From Nageia nagi (lineage: Eukaryota; Pinophyta): DNA of 64,000 nt. The position numbers and the translations under genes were made by a program. How positions within the stretch are numbered: the first letter of the stretch is position 1; each line of letters opens with the position of its first letter. This document shows positions 12,357-23,212 of this stretch, piece by piece. Below the pieces are notes generated by a model. That model saw nothing but the letters and a program-made list of their open reading frames with translations. It was not told the DNA's origin and ran no database searches. The stretch spans positions 8,308,001 to 8,372,000 of the forward strand of contig JBITNC010000001.1 in NCBI GenBank assembly GCA_050084985.1, in the 5' to 3' direction.

Positions 12357-13152
12357 GAAGATATTTTGTCCCATAAATGCATAGATGAGGATACAACTCT
12401 CCAACCTTGTACTTGTCCACCAAATTGGCTTTATTAGGCTTCTTTCTCTTCAATCCAACCAACCATAACTCTATATCACCTCTTCTTGTAGCATGAACAT
12501 TCTTTTGTAATATGGAATTCTCCTTGAGTTCATCCATAATATTAGGATCTAAGTCATCAAGAGATGGAAAAATATGATCTCGACCTGCTTCATCTTCATT
12601 CAACATAGATAGATCATACAATTTTAAATGTTCTACATTCATAACCAAATATATATTCATATATGTTGGTAGCATTCTCCCTCACTTACTCCATAATCTC
12701 AAATGGTCCATACCTTATAGGTTTCAACTTCTTGGCTGGTCCTTGCAACCTCACCTTACTAAGATGCAACTAAACATGGTCTCCCACATTGAACTTATGG
12801 TCAAATCAATGCTTTTCATGTCTCATATTGTACTTATATTGGCTTGTTTAATTTGCTCTTGGACATTTAAATGAATTTTCCTAATATTTTCAACAAAGGT
12901 TTCAACTTATTTCTCTTCTTTCTCAAGTGAATCTTCTTCATCCTTTTTCCACCCAAACATACAATCAAAAGGCGAAGCTAGTAAAAAAACAAAATAAATA
13001 TCAAAAGGACTTTTATTAATGTAAGAATGAATTTCCCTATTGTATGAATGTTGGATATATTCAAGATATTCATCCCAAGACTTAGGATGTTTGCCATAAT
13101 AACCCCTCAAGAGTTGAACCACTTTCCTATTCACCACCTCACTTTTTTCCAT
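12357..13152 (-). pseudogene. element B integrase C-terminal part and chromodomain-like tail
   Basis: The frame 12907-13152 reads EVVNRKVVQLLRGYYGKHPKSW and SPFDIYF, typical of the chromovirus integrase after the catalytic core. The frame 12340-12675 ends the protein. It holds a segment with ATRRGDIELWLVGLKRKKPNKA that corresponds to the chromodomain pattern (TRR...YLVxWKG...), which in intact elements reads histone marks and steers integration. The aromatic cage residues are not all preserved, and a frameshift or stop separates the two frames. The product is not functional. Confidence 0.8.
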
Positions 13153-13199
13153 TAGTTTTGGGATTAAAGGAAGTACTACTCTTAAACCTTGTATCCATA

Positions 13200-13650
13200 T
13201 TTACCCATAAACATATCTAAAATTTGCCCAAAAATCTACTATATTTATCTAAAATAATGGATGTAGGAAATCCAAAATGAACCTAAACATGTGAAAAGAA
13301 CAAATTTGTAGCATATCATCCCATTATAGTCTTCTTATATGGAATCAAAACACATATCTTGCTAAATAAATCCACAAAAATAAATAGATATTCATGACCT
13401 TTCTTAGTCATAGGAAATCCTCCCATAAAATCCATTGAGATAAAATACCAAGGACATGAAGGTATAGGAAGTGGCTGATACAAACCTAATTTCCTATTAC
13501 TTGGTTTGCTGGTGCAACACAAGGAACATCACCTTATGTACTTGGCAACTTGATCTTATATATTTGGCCAATATACATACCTTTTTAAATTATGCAATGT
13601 CTTTCCAACCTTAAAATTGTACCAAATATTAAGTATGTGCTTCTCTAATC
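13200..13650 (-). pseudogene. element B integrase zinc-binding and catalytic core
   Basis: Frame 13316-13522 reads SKPSNRKLGLYQPLPIPSCP then MDFMGGFPMTKKGHEYLFIFVD, the classic chromovirus core. The first catalytic Asp (MDFMGG) and the Asp of VDLFSK are present. The HHCC zinc segment lies upstream near 13550-13640, much degraded. The strand-transfer activity would need the remaining Asp and Glu, which fall in a broken stretch near 13200-13260. Confidence 0.85.
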
Positions 13651-13989
13651 ACTCCAATCCTTTCACCTACAGGTACACATAATGCATTAAAATGATAAAT
13701 AAGTCTATTTTGCAAATGAAAATTATCCAAGCCCTCATACTTAGACCTAGATGAAGATAACTACTCACTCATACACCTCTTCAAAGTTAAGATTTTGCAT
13801 ATATGCCTCTAAAAATGAATCAGAAAGAAAATGAAGAGATTTCAACACTAAGAGGAAACTCATTGGTCCCTATTTGCATGTTGTTAATAGCCTATAATAA
13901 GTGTTGCATGCTGTTGGTAGCATGGAATTTGTAGGTATAGGTGGTTTAGAAAGTATGTCAACAACCTTATTCTGTGTTCTTTTCTTATA

Positions 13990-14390
13990 TTTGATCACAA
14001 GATGAAATTATTGCAGAAAATCCATCCATCTATAGTGTTTTTTTTGTTGCAATTTTGATTGAGTTATAGGTATTTTAATGGTTGATTATCAATATGAATG
14101 ATTGTTTCTTTTTTCTAGTAAATAATTTTCCCACTTTTTAACAACTTGAACTAATGCATACATTTTCTTATCATAAGTAGGATAATTCAAAATGGTCCCA
14201 CTAAATTTTTCATAATGATAGCAAATTAGTTTACCTTCTTGTAACAAAATGGCCCCTATGGTATAGTTGCTTGCATCAATATCCACTTCAAATGGCTTTT
14301 GGAATTCAAGAAGTGCAAGCAAAATTGCAATAATAATATTTTACTTTGAGGTATCAAAAGATATTTGTTATTGTTTCCTCCATTGTAATA
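13990..14390 (-). pseudogene. element B RNase H
   Basis: Frame 14089-14322 reads FQKPFEVDIDASNYTIGAIL, then NYPTYDKKMYALVQVVKKWENYL, the standard gypsy RNase H pattern with the first catalytic Asp (DAS). It is contiguous with RT at higher coordinates. The IHTDHQ-like continuation lies just below 14089 and is frameshifted. Confidence 0.85.
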
Positions 14391-14399
14391 CTTACCTCT

Positions 14400-15230
14400 T
14401 ATCAATTACATCATGTTAATGTGAAGCAATATAAGAAAAGTTAACAATAAACATTATCAAATATTGGAAAACACCTAATAAAATCCTTACTTCAATTATG
14501 TTATATGGCTTTGACAATTCTACTATAGCACTTACTTTACTAGGATCTATCTTAACTTTTCAATGACCAATAACTTGGTCCAAATACACTAAATAATCTT
14601 TGTCAAATTCACATTTTGAATGTTTCAACAACAACTTCTCCCTATGCAAAGCTTGAAACACTTTTCTAAGATGTACAACATGTTGTTCCCAAGTGGAACT
14701 ATAAACAAGAATATCATCCAAGAATACAATAATAAAAAAATTAATAAATGGATTAAGTACATGATTCATTACCCTCATAAATGTTTTAGTGCATTACACA
14801 AACCAAATGGAAAAATAATCCACTTAAATAGGTCTTTTCTTGTCTTGAAAGGAGTCTTCCAAATTTCCTCCTCCTTGATTCGAACTTGATGATATCCATT
14901 CCTCAATTCCAACTTAGTGAAGAATATTACCCCTTGCAATTGATCCAAAAGATCATCTATTCAAGGCAAAGGATAACAATTTTCAATGGTAATTTTGTTA
15001 AGTGATCTATAGTCAATACACATCCTCCAAGTTTGATCCTTTTTTGGAACTAAAATAATAGGTGATCCACATGGAGATGTACTTGGACTAATCACACCTT
15101 GATCAATTGATTGCTCCAAAATTGGTTATCGATACAAAGCTATGTTGGGCACTAAAGCATCGGGTAATAATTGAATAATATGTTGTATATCCCACATAGG
15201 AGGTAATCCCTATGGTTCTACAAATAAGTC
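14400..15230 (-). pseudogene. element B reverse transcriptase
   Basis: Motifs occur in order on the minus strand: a fingers segment with [14 protein letters not shown] near 15070, [14 protein letters not shown] near 15020, FFTKLELRNGYHQVRI near 14900, then the palm motif IVFLDDILVYS at 14695-14730. The active site FLDD is the variant common in plant chromoviruses and is chemically intact. One frameshift and several stops separate the blocks, so the enzyme cannot be made from this copy. Confidence 0.9.
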
Positions 15231-15469
15231 AGTAAACTCCTAGACTAATTTTTGCATCTATTTTTCCCTTTTATACACTATTAACAATCTGCAATCAGTA
15301 TTGCACACTACTAAAAGTGTGAGATTCACCTCACTAGAAGATTAAATTTTTACCATGATTAACAAAAATGTTCTTGAAGTATTTATAAGGTGTTTTACCC
15401 TACTGACAGTGACCAAAGGTAGCTTTTTCCTATTATTATTTGCACTATCTAGAAACACCTTTCCATATT

Positions 15470-15769
15470 TCACCAATCATAATTTGTTAAATCATCTGTA
15501 ATAAATACATATTTTTCCCACATATAAGGGTTACCAAGAATAACACCACAAATGTCTAAAGTAACAACATCAACCACAACTTCATCAATGTACTTTGTAC
15601 AAATAACAAATTTCAACTTACATTGTTCAGTGACTTGCAAACTAGCATTACGATGCATTGAACCCAAAGGATATGGATTTGGGTGGTTGAAAGTTTTCAA
15701 TCCCAAATTAATTACCATAGATTTTAAAATCAAATTTGTTTGATAACCCGGATCAACAATGCAATCCAC
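15470..15769 (-). pseudogene. element B aspartic protease
   Basis: This 99-codon frame reads CIVDPGYQTNLI at the active-site position (family D-S-G, here D-P-G), then NLGLKTFNHPNPYPLGSMHR and VVTLDICGVILGNPYMWE, all chromovirus protease signatures. The Ser/Thr to Pro change next to the catalytic Asp would be expected to damage activity. It lies between gag and RT. Confidence 0.85.
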
Positions 15770-15839
15770 TCTTATTTTCTTAATTTGGATTTTGAGGTGG
15801 AATAAACAAATTATTTATTCTTAAATGTATTGATATTAT

Positions 15840-16691
15840 TCAACCTTTTGAATGGATGAAAAATTTAGTTTCTCGTCAAAATTTGAATTTCCCTTAACAT
15901 CCTCACATATAAGAACCATAAAATTAGTTTTCTCCTTTTTCTTTTTATTATATGGAAGTAATTTCAGATGAAGTTTCCAAAATTTTTCATCAACATGATT
16001 ATCTTTATCACAATGACTATAATGCTTATTATCACCTTCTTTCTTTGAAATATTAGTGGTATTATTTTCTTGCTTATCTTTGCCTTTATCTTGAGATTTA
16101 CCTTTATCTTATCCTCCTTTTGAATTAGAAGCCTTATTGGATTCATCATATTTTCTCCTCACCTTTTTGGATCAAATACTATGTAAACCTCCAATGGAAT
16201 TCATTAAAGTTTGAGGATATTTTAGTGAAACCCCAAGCAAAGTAGCTTCTTTCCTAAATTTTGTAGTGTATTCTTGAACCATATTCCCTCTCTGCTACCT
16301 AAAGATTGGCCATTTAATAAATTATTTATTATGATGTCCCAATGGATAAAATTGATCTCTTAACAAGTTCTTAAATTTAATCTAAGAAGATACTTTCAAA
16401 AAATGTTCATGACTAAGAGTTTCTACATGGGTTTCCCACCAAACTAAAGCATGTTCAACCATATTTAATATAGTAAATGAGATTTTCTCAATATCATTTA
16501 GAACACCATGAATTTAGAAATAAACCTCTTATTATTACAGCTAATTGTTCAAGTTTTCTACATCAACCTCTCCACCAAAAGTAGGAATGTCCACTTTAGG
16601 CTCCACCTTGAATGGAACTTGATTTGATGAAGATGATGAATTAGGTCCTCCAACTTTATTTCATTGCCTCTGATTGTCATTTACATTTGCT
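15840..16691 (-). pseudogene. element B gag, C-terminal part
   Basis: This is the capsid and nucleocapsid region. The minus strand shows a zinc-finger-like block HCDKDNHVDEKFWKLH at about 15975-16025, matching the chromovirus HCxKDGHxDDKCWKLH pattern with Cys replaced by Phe. Lys-rich sequence lies upstream, and the helical gag domain is degraded through 16200-16600. The coding sequence stops abruptly at 16692, where element C is inserted, and resumes at 22943. Confidence 0.8.
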
Positions 16692-16696
16692 CCAGC
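16692..16696. repeat. target-site duplication of element C, left
   Basis: CCAGC lies directly before the left LTR. The matching pentamer after the right LTR (22938-22942) is TCAGC, one C to T change apart. Confidence 0.85.
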
Positions 16697-17326
16697 TATA
16701 GATGCTTCAAAATGAAAATTTATGCATTTAATAAATCATTTTAATCCCTTAACAATGTATTATATAAAAAAGGGATTAAAAATGTATAAAAGAGGTGTAG
16801 GCCATGTATTTTACCCTTATGGAATATACAAGGGGTCAAAATATCAATCATGTAAACTTGTATCATATATAAAGGCATCATTTTATGATCTATAGGATCA
16901 TGAGTGAATCATGGGCTAATAATCATTTCAAGCTAATACAAGGATTATCAATTGAATATCATTTGAAGGATTGTAACTTGATTTGTCTATATATATTACG
17001 CATCTATTATTTTATAAGTTTGCATGTATGTTAATCATTTGATAATTTGCTAATTCGATCATCACTTCATTCTTTTTTGCATTTGTAATTTTACTCATCC
17101 TACAACATTGATGATCTGCCAATTATAGGACATTGGTGATGTACTTGTTCATGAATGTATGCCTTGTCCTTTATGCAATTTCTAATTAACAAAATGAATA
17201 TAGAATCTAAGTAAATACTATTGTATTCCTATTACATGTTATTGCCATATTTATAATATATGCAAATTAAAATAATAGTGCATTAATCATTCCCATTTGC
17301 ATTAATCTCATTATTTACCATCCACA
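16697..17326 (+). repeat. element C 5' LTR
   Basis: It pairs with 22319-22937. It starts TATAGATGC, where the 3' LTR has TGTAGATGC, and ends CCACA. It also matches the LTRs of element E in inverse orientation. A TATATAAAGGCATCA tract at about 16867 is a candidate TATA region. Confidence 0.93.
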
Positions 17327-17330
17327 TTTT

Positions 17331-17348
17331 TGGTGAACCTAACTATTC
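17331..17348 (+). promoter_or_regulatory. element C primer-binding site
   Basis: TGGTGAACCTAACTATTC lies four bases after the LTR. Element E has TGGTGAACTTGATTGTTC at the same place. The priming tRNA was not identified. Confidence 0.75.
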
Positions 17349-17639
17349 AATTTATCTTTCCCTAGAGGCAAGATCATGCTAACCCTTCTTATCAAGATTG
17401 GGCTACTAGCACTTTATATGTCTATATTTAGAATGCTAATGGATTTAATATGGATTAGCTAACAACCACACTTTAGGCTTTGAACATGAATATTTTGGAA
17501 TTACGAATGGAGATTGTTGCGAACAATGATCCAAGTTCTAGCTTGACTAATCTAGGAGGTTCATCCAATACCTCCCCACCATCCAATTCTAATGACTATG
17601 ATTGCATTTTCATTTCACCTTTGATGAATAACATTTGTA

Positions 17640-18480
17640 ATTTTCCCCTATAACTTGATCATAAGACCCCCAAGTTCGATATGTTTAGTGGCAAATAGGA
17701 TCCCAAGAAACATCTCATTAGCTTTCAGGAGTGCTTGTTAAAACTAGGTTCAAATGAGAGGTTAATGGTTAAATTCTTCCCAAGGAGTTTGAAAGGTGAT
17801 GCTACTTAGTGTTTTTACTCTCTACCTGATAAGTCTATTGATTCCTTTAAAAGCTTAGTTCAAACATTTATGGGTCAATACAAGCATAATATTAAAGAAT
17901 AAGGTAATATATAAGAATTATGTGCACTTTGTCAAGGAAGTAATGAAACCATAGAGAAGTATGTATTATGCTTCAAAATGGTATGGAAAACTACTCAAGC
18001 TAAACTATATGAATATGAGATTTTTGGCATATTTCATGAATATATTATTTCTATAATTCAATTGCATGCTTCCAATGCTAAGCATGTTGGTTTTAGTACT
18101 TTAGTTCAAAAAATGGTGCAAAAGAAAAAAAATATTATCTTTAGGAGAGCTTAAATATACATCTAACATGTTTTGCAAAGATAATAGGAAACCCTGTGTC
18201 AAGAATGAGGAGAAACTAGTTAATATGGTGGATAGACACAAGACTCCTCCAAAGTCACAAAACTCTACTTCCTCAAAGGATATCAACTACACATTTCTAG
18301 TTCAACCAAAAATTATTTTGAGGGACTTAATGAAGAAATACCTCCTACAACCACTTGAAAAAGTTGATGATGACACCCCTTTGGGACACTTTGAGGCATA
18401 TTGTGCTTATCATCAATGAAAGGGTACACTACAAACTTTTGAAAAATATTGGAAGCAGCTATCATAGCCCTTATAGAATA
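17640..18480 (+). pseudogene. element C gag
   Basis: The frame reads HKTPKFDMFSGK, then DPKKHLISFQECLLKLGSNE, KFFPRSLKGDAT and FKSLVQTFMGQYKHN, the retrotransposon gag domain. The 83-codon open frame 18168-18419 continues it to a Cys/His segment YCAYHQ, stop, KGHY. Stops inside the frame lie at codons where element E has Gln or where Trp is expected. Element E carries the homologous gag at 37149-38130. Confidence 0.88.
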
Positions 18481-18599
18481 AGGAAATTACAAGATTGATG
18501 AATGCCTTGCTAAATAAGGAGATTTCATCAATGTGGTCACAATATTCAAAGAGGTGTGTATGAACTTGCGAAGAGGATGTCCCCGTAATATTCCAAATC

Positions 18600-19375
18600 T
18601 TGTCATCATCGAACAAGTATCCCACTTGATCCTAAAGTTTATAGTATGATTGATCAATTAAAAAATACACTAGCCAATATTAGCTTGTATGATCTCATTT
18701 CTCTTTCTCAGGATTATAGGGATGTTTTATATGCTTTATTCAAGAATGAAACTATTCCTAATAGCATTTTAGGGGCTACATTTTTTTAGAAGCTCCAAAC
18801 CATTAGGGAAAGTGACACTATCTCCTCTTACAAATCTGAAATACTCAACCAAGAACTACTAGATGAGTGTTTAGCCTTATATACCACCCCTTTGGTAGAT
18901 GACTAGGAAGTTAAAGAGACCATGGTAGATAATGGTTCAACTATGAATGTATGTTCTAATTTCCTTTTAACTCAATTATAAGAAAAAGGTGTAACCATCC
19001 CTCCATTAGAAGAAGCTACTTTCAAAATTAAAGCCTATGATAGTTATTCCAAGAAACAACTAGGCATAGCTACCATCATGATTACCACATGAGTTAGAAC
19101 TATTCCATCCAAGTTTTTAGGTTATTGATTCCATGTTATTTTATAACATGCTTTTAGAAAGAACTTGGATCCATGATATGGAAGCTATCCCTTCTACACT
19201 ACATGGTAGACTAAAATTTGAATTCCAAGGAGAAGTACACATAATTTTAGTTGATCCTAAGTCCTACGCACTATGCAATGTTGCTGACTTTGAGGAGATG
19301 GCCTTGGTTCCACCACTTTTTGAAATAGAACCATTGGATGATCTCACACTAAGGGAAAATATAGATAAATAGACG
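18600..19375 (+). pseudogene. element C gag-protease spacer and aspartic protease
   Basis: The spacer (18630-18890) reads DPKFYSMIDQLKNTLANISL. The protease follows: MVDNGSTMNVCSNFLL at the active site, IKAYDSYSKKQLG in the middle, and in the open frame 19133-19372 YNMLLERTWIHDMEAIPSTL, the Tat-family YNMLLGRPWIHDxxAIPSxL signature. The active site is D-N-G-S, a change at the second position, while element E reads E-N-R-S at this site. The segment is frameshifted once between the halves. Confidence 0.85.
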
Positions 19376-19379
19376 CAAA

Positions 19380-20050
19380 TCATAAAAATAGGCATGGAAA
19401 CTTATAAAATAGATGATATAGACTTATTTGCATTTGTTAAAGACTTAGGTTGACCTCAAATATTGGTTATTTTAGGCCATGACCAGTGTGTTGTTATGCA
19501 TATATGGGGCCAACATCGTACAAATGGTGACTTTAGTGGCCCTTCCAGCTCTATTCAATCTAACATGAGGAACTAGTCTTTTGCAACCAATGTCCCTACA
19601 TCTTTTGAATCAAGTAAAATCTTTCCTTTTGCTTTTGTTCAAAAGTATATGGTTAACAATTACAATTACAAGGGAGGGGGTTTAGGCAAAATTGAGCAAG
19701 GTATGTATAAGTTTTCTATTTATCCTAAAACATAGCTTACTAAGATAGGTATAGGTAGTGATGGATAGGTCAAACAAAAATGGGATCCCATACAATTTGT
19801 TAAAACATCAAATATGATAGAATTATCCAATGAAATTAATGAAGATATGTGGATTAATCATAGCTTGCCTCTTGCCTTTGATTGTTTTAGTACTGATGAT
19901 GATTTGCTTGAATACTTGGGGGCACATTTAGAATTTCCCAAGTCTAATGAAAAATGTCATGCCTCTTATATGCTTCATAAGTATGCTTACTTTGGCTAAG
20001 AGATCAATTTTCATGATGTTTTACAGGTTCTGCCCTTAGAAGAAGATGAG
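19380..20050 (+). pseudogene. element C protease-RT linker region, unknown domain
   Basis: This is a conserved linker between protease and the missing RT. The open frame 19814-19999 reads MWINHSLPLAFDCFSTDDDL then EYLGAHLEFPKSNEKCHASY. It matches 35469-35717 of element E closely, so it is coding sequence of the family. I recognise no catalytic motif. The linker runs to the deletion junction at 20042-20050 (GAAGATGAG). Confidence 0.7.
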
Positions 20051-21085
20051 GATACCATTCTTACTATTTGTAAGTTAAGTTCTCCATCTTACACAAATCA
20101 TATTCATTCTATTTTATCTTGTCTTATTGATAATGATGATGCTTTTCAAGATTGGTACTTTGATATCTATCGCTACTTAAAATACCAAAGCATTCATCCT
20201 AGATATACTAAGAATGATAGATTAAGATTGAGAAGGAATGCTATAAAATATGTTATTATTGGTGATGTTTTATAAAGAATATCCTTTTATGGTGCCTTGT
20301 CGATATGTTTAGCATAGGATGAGATAGCTACTACTTTAGAGCAAGCTCATGATGAATTATGTGGTGGCCATTTTCATGCCAAAGCTCTTTATAAAAAGAT
20401 CTTGAGAATAGGGTACTATTGGCCCACTATGGAAGAAGATTGTCAAACTCATGTCAAAGTATGTGTGCAATTGCAAAAGCATGCAAACTTAGATAAACAA
20501 CCCACTCAAGAACTCAATTCCATTATTTCACCATGGCCCTTTTCTACTTGGGGCATATATTTGATTGGTATGATTAATCCTCATTCTAGAGAAGGACACA
20601 AATTTGTCATCACAACTACATAATATATTACCAAATGGGTGGAAGCCATCCCCATGAAGTCAGTTGTATAAGAAAAGATTATTGCATTCCTTACAGAATA
20701 CATAATCACTAAATTTGGTGTACCACAAAGGTTGATTCATGAATAATGGTCCAAATTTCAAGGGCAAGGATATGTAATGATTTTGTAAAAAATAATTAGA
20801 GCCATTGAACATCAAAAGGTCTACCATGCCAAACTTAAAAGAGCATTTGGTAAGAAGATAAAACCTAAAGAGTTTAAAATAGGGGACTTAGTTGTAAAAG
20901 AGAATATCAACAAAACACTAATAAATGAGGAAGCTAAAGTCAAATTTGAAACCAATTGGTTGGGCCCATATGTTGTTGTTGAGAGCATACATGTTATCAA
21001 CTTTCAATGGCAAGGAGGAATAACAAACTTTTAATTCCATCCATCTCAAGCATTTTTACACTTAAAAAGCACAACTCTATGCCCT
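20051..21085 (+). pseudogene. element C aRNH stub and integrase with internal deletion
   Basis: Right after the junction the frame reads the last part of the aRNH module (TILTICKLSSPSYTNHIHSI), matching element E at 33440-33530. It continues into the integrase zinc region (AHDELCGGHFHAKALYKKI and GYYWPTMEEDCQTHV). The core frame 20402-20623 contains STWGIYLIGMINPHSREGHK, where the first catalytic Asp is Tyr. After GQGYVM the sequence jumps at 20781-20800 to the C-terminal AIEHQKVYHAKLKRAFGKKI, losing about 330 bp that element E has, including the third catalytic residue. The C-terminal domain (FKIGDLVVKENINK) ends near 21080. Confidence 0.88.
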
Positions 21086-21232
21086 TGCAAAATAATTCAT
21101 ATCAAATGTAGGGGCATAACATATTTTTATTTTCTATGTAGATCTAAGAAGGACATGAAATTGAAAACATGCTTAACTATTAGCATGACACTAGCAGTGT
21201 GCAAAAAAAAAACTTGATAGTCTAATGTCTTT

Positions 21233-21812
21233 AGATCATGGACATAAAAATGTTTGATCATTGATGGACAACAAAATGGCTAGTGAGAGTTCCCTCAATT
21301 AAATGTAAATTGATGATATAGACATTAGCAATTTGTTCACATTGGATCATATCCAATGGATGATACATTTTGTTGTGTATCCACATGGTTCTATACTTTG
21401 AACCCATCTAAAGCATACTATCTTCAGATCATGGAGATAAAAATGCATGATCATCGATTGCCCACAAAACTACTAGTGAGAGTTCCCTCACTTAAAAGTA
21501 AATTAGTGATACAACTATTAGCAATTTTTTGATATTGGATCATCTCTAATGGATGATACATTTTGCTATGTATCCATATGGTTTTTGCTTTGAACCCATC
21601 TAAAGCATACTATCTTTGGATGATGAACATAAAAATGCATGATCATCGATGGCCATTGATACGAATAGTGAGAGTTCACTCACTTAAAAGATAAACTAGT
21701 GATGTAACCATAAGTAAGATCATTGATATTGGATCATATTTGATGGATGATGTAGCTTACTATGCATTCATACCTTTATTTCCTATTTAACACTTAATTG
21801 TAGGTACATAGA
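21233..21812 (+). repeat. three tandem units of about 192 bp in element C
   Basis: Successive units start at about 21233, 21426 and 21618 (spacing 193 and 192). Each holds a GCATGATCATCGATGG-type tract, an AGTGAG-AGTTCC-CTCACT hairpin-like inverted repeat (changed in the outer units) and a GATGATACATTTTG tract. The same array occurs in element E at 31485-32062, so it belongs to the element family. Confidence 0.85.
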
Positions 21813-22305
21813 TCTAGAAGAATAGAAGTAAATTATAGTCAAAACTAGGGCACCAATATTGTGCTCACTATCTTTTAGGTTGCCAATGGTGTACATTTAA
21901 TTGCCATTTCCATCCATCCAAAGCATAACCTCTCTATTTTGAGGTATGGATGTAAGTGTATTAGCTTCTTGAGTATCTAACAAAATAGAATGATCAGATT
22001 CATGATTGAAATACTATAAAGGAGGCATATCATATCTTCCATCTCTAGCCTCGAATATAGATTTTAACAATCATCAAAATAGTATCCTAAAGATAGCTTC
22101 TTCAATAGCTTTTCCATTGTCTACTCTACTTAAGAATCTTTCCTGGGGCACCCAAGTAAAAAAGGGGGCAACACAAGGACCCTCATTATCATTTATTCAT
22201 CTTTAGCAAAAGACAATATCAATAAAAAGATCATAAAATTTTCTTCTATATCTTGGGTACACTTCTTATTTGGACATGTAATTTCATTGCTTCAATCATA
22301 CATCC
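21813..22305 (+). other. element C 3' non-coding tail with a short open frame
   Basis: The sequence between the tandem repeat and the polypurine tract is conserved with element E (31080-31490 inverse). It has one 66-codon open frame at 22006-22206 with a SYLPSLASN segment. Element E has the same sequence with frames broken differently. Whether it is translated is unclear. Confidence 0.4.
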
Positions 22306-22318
22306 AAAGAGGAGCAAA
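22306..22318 (+). promoter_or_regulatory. element C polypurine tract
   Basis: AAAGAGGAGCAAA directly precedes the 3' LTR TGTAGATG. Element E has AAAGAGGGGAAAA at the same point. Confidence 0.85.
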
Positions 22319-22937
22319 TGTAGATGCCTCAAAATGAACCTTTAAGTATTCAATAAATCATTTTAATCCCTTAATAATGTATTATTTAAAAAAGGGATTA
22401 AAAATGTATAAAAGAGGTGTAGGCCATGTATTTGACCCTTGTGGAATATGCAAGGGGTCAAAATATCAAAGTCATGTACACTTGTATCATATATAAAGGC
22501 ATAATTTGATGACCTATAGGATCATGAGTGAATCATGGGCTAATAATCATTTCAATCTAATACAAGGATTATCAATTGAAGATCATTTAAAGGATTGCAA
22601 CTTGCTTTGTCTATCTATATTATGCATATATTATTCTATAAGTTTACATATATGTTCATCATTTGATTATTCGCTAATTTGCTCATTGCTACATTCTTGT
22701 TCATGTTTGTAATTTCACTCATCCTATAGCACCAACGATGTACTTGTTCATGAATGTATGCCCTATACTTTATGTATTTTGTAATTAATGAAATGAATAT
22801 AGAAACTAAGTAAACACCACTATATTCTTGTTACATGTTATTGCCATATTTTTTATATATGCATCAATATATGTGAAGTAGAATAATAGTGCATTAATCA
22901 ACCCCATTTGCATTAATTTCATTATTTACCATCTACA
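22319..22937 (+). repeat. element C 3' LTR
   Basis: It starts TGTAGATGCC and ends ATCTACA. It is colinear with 16697-17326, with small indels. Confidence 0.93.
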
Positions 22938-22942
22938 TCAGC
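22938..22942. repeat. target-site duplication of element C, right
   Basis: TCAGC pairs with CCAGC at 16692-16696. Confidence 0.85.
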
Positions 22943-23150
22943 AAACCAAAAATCAACCAAATGAGATAAATGATTCTCCATTTTCAAAAATCTCCTTTCA
23001 AAATTAGCATCTAACATGGTACAAACAATATACTATTGCTCCTCCAAATCATCCATTTTAGTCACTCTATACCTTTGACCAATATAAGGATCCCCTATAA
23101 TCAATTCTAGTCATTGAGATATCCCCCTAAACATCAAAAATCACACTAAT
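22943..23150 (-). pseudogene. element B gag, N-terminal part
   Basis: This is the start of the element B gag, cut off by element C. The minus strand reads FEDLEEQQYIVCTMLDANF near 23050-22990, then ENHLSHLVDF up to the insertion point. The segment lies about 50 bp from the primer-binding site, the normal place for a gag start. The frame continues into 16691 on the far side of C. Confidence 0.65.
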
Positions 23151-23198
23151 GGTGACCTAAAATCCTAAAAATTTTAGACCCAAATTTTGTGCATACAA

Positions 23199-23210
23199 GC
23201 TCTAATACCA
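23199..23210 (-). promoter_or_regulatory. element B primer-binding site, initiator Met tRNA type
   Basis: The minus strand reads TGGTATTAGAGC, one base different from the plant initiator Met tRNA complement TGGTATCAGAGC, two bases from the LTR end. Confidence 0.85.
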
Positions 23211-23212
23211 CA

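Larger units (their letters stand above)
16697..22937 (+). mobile_element. element C: internally deleted Tat-type LTR retrotransposon nested in element B
   Basis: This is a plus-strand element with two LTRs (16697-17326 and 22319-22937), primer-binding site, gag, protease, part of integrase, a 192-bp tandem repeat and a polypurine tract. It has lost RT, both RNase H domains and part of the integrase core. It is the same family as element E (30397-38928), which keeps those parts. The 5-bp duplications CCAGC and TCAGC show that it jumped into the gag of element B. On the minus strand the gag frame of B continues across the two flanks. Confidence 0.93.

Noticed and set aside
14620-14889. 89-codon plus-strand frame
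   Set aside because: Antisense to the element B reverse transcriptase, which has clear motifs including FLDD.
21233-21812. Independent satellite locus
   Set aside because: The same array occurs at the same place inside element E, so it is part of the element.
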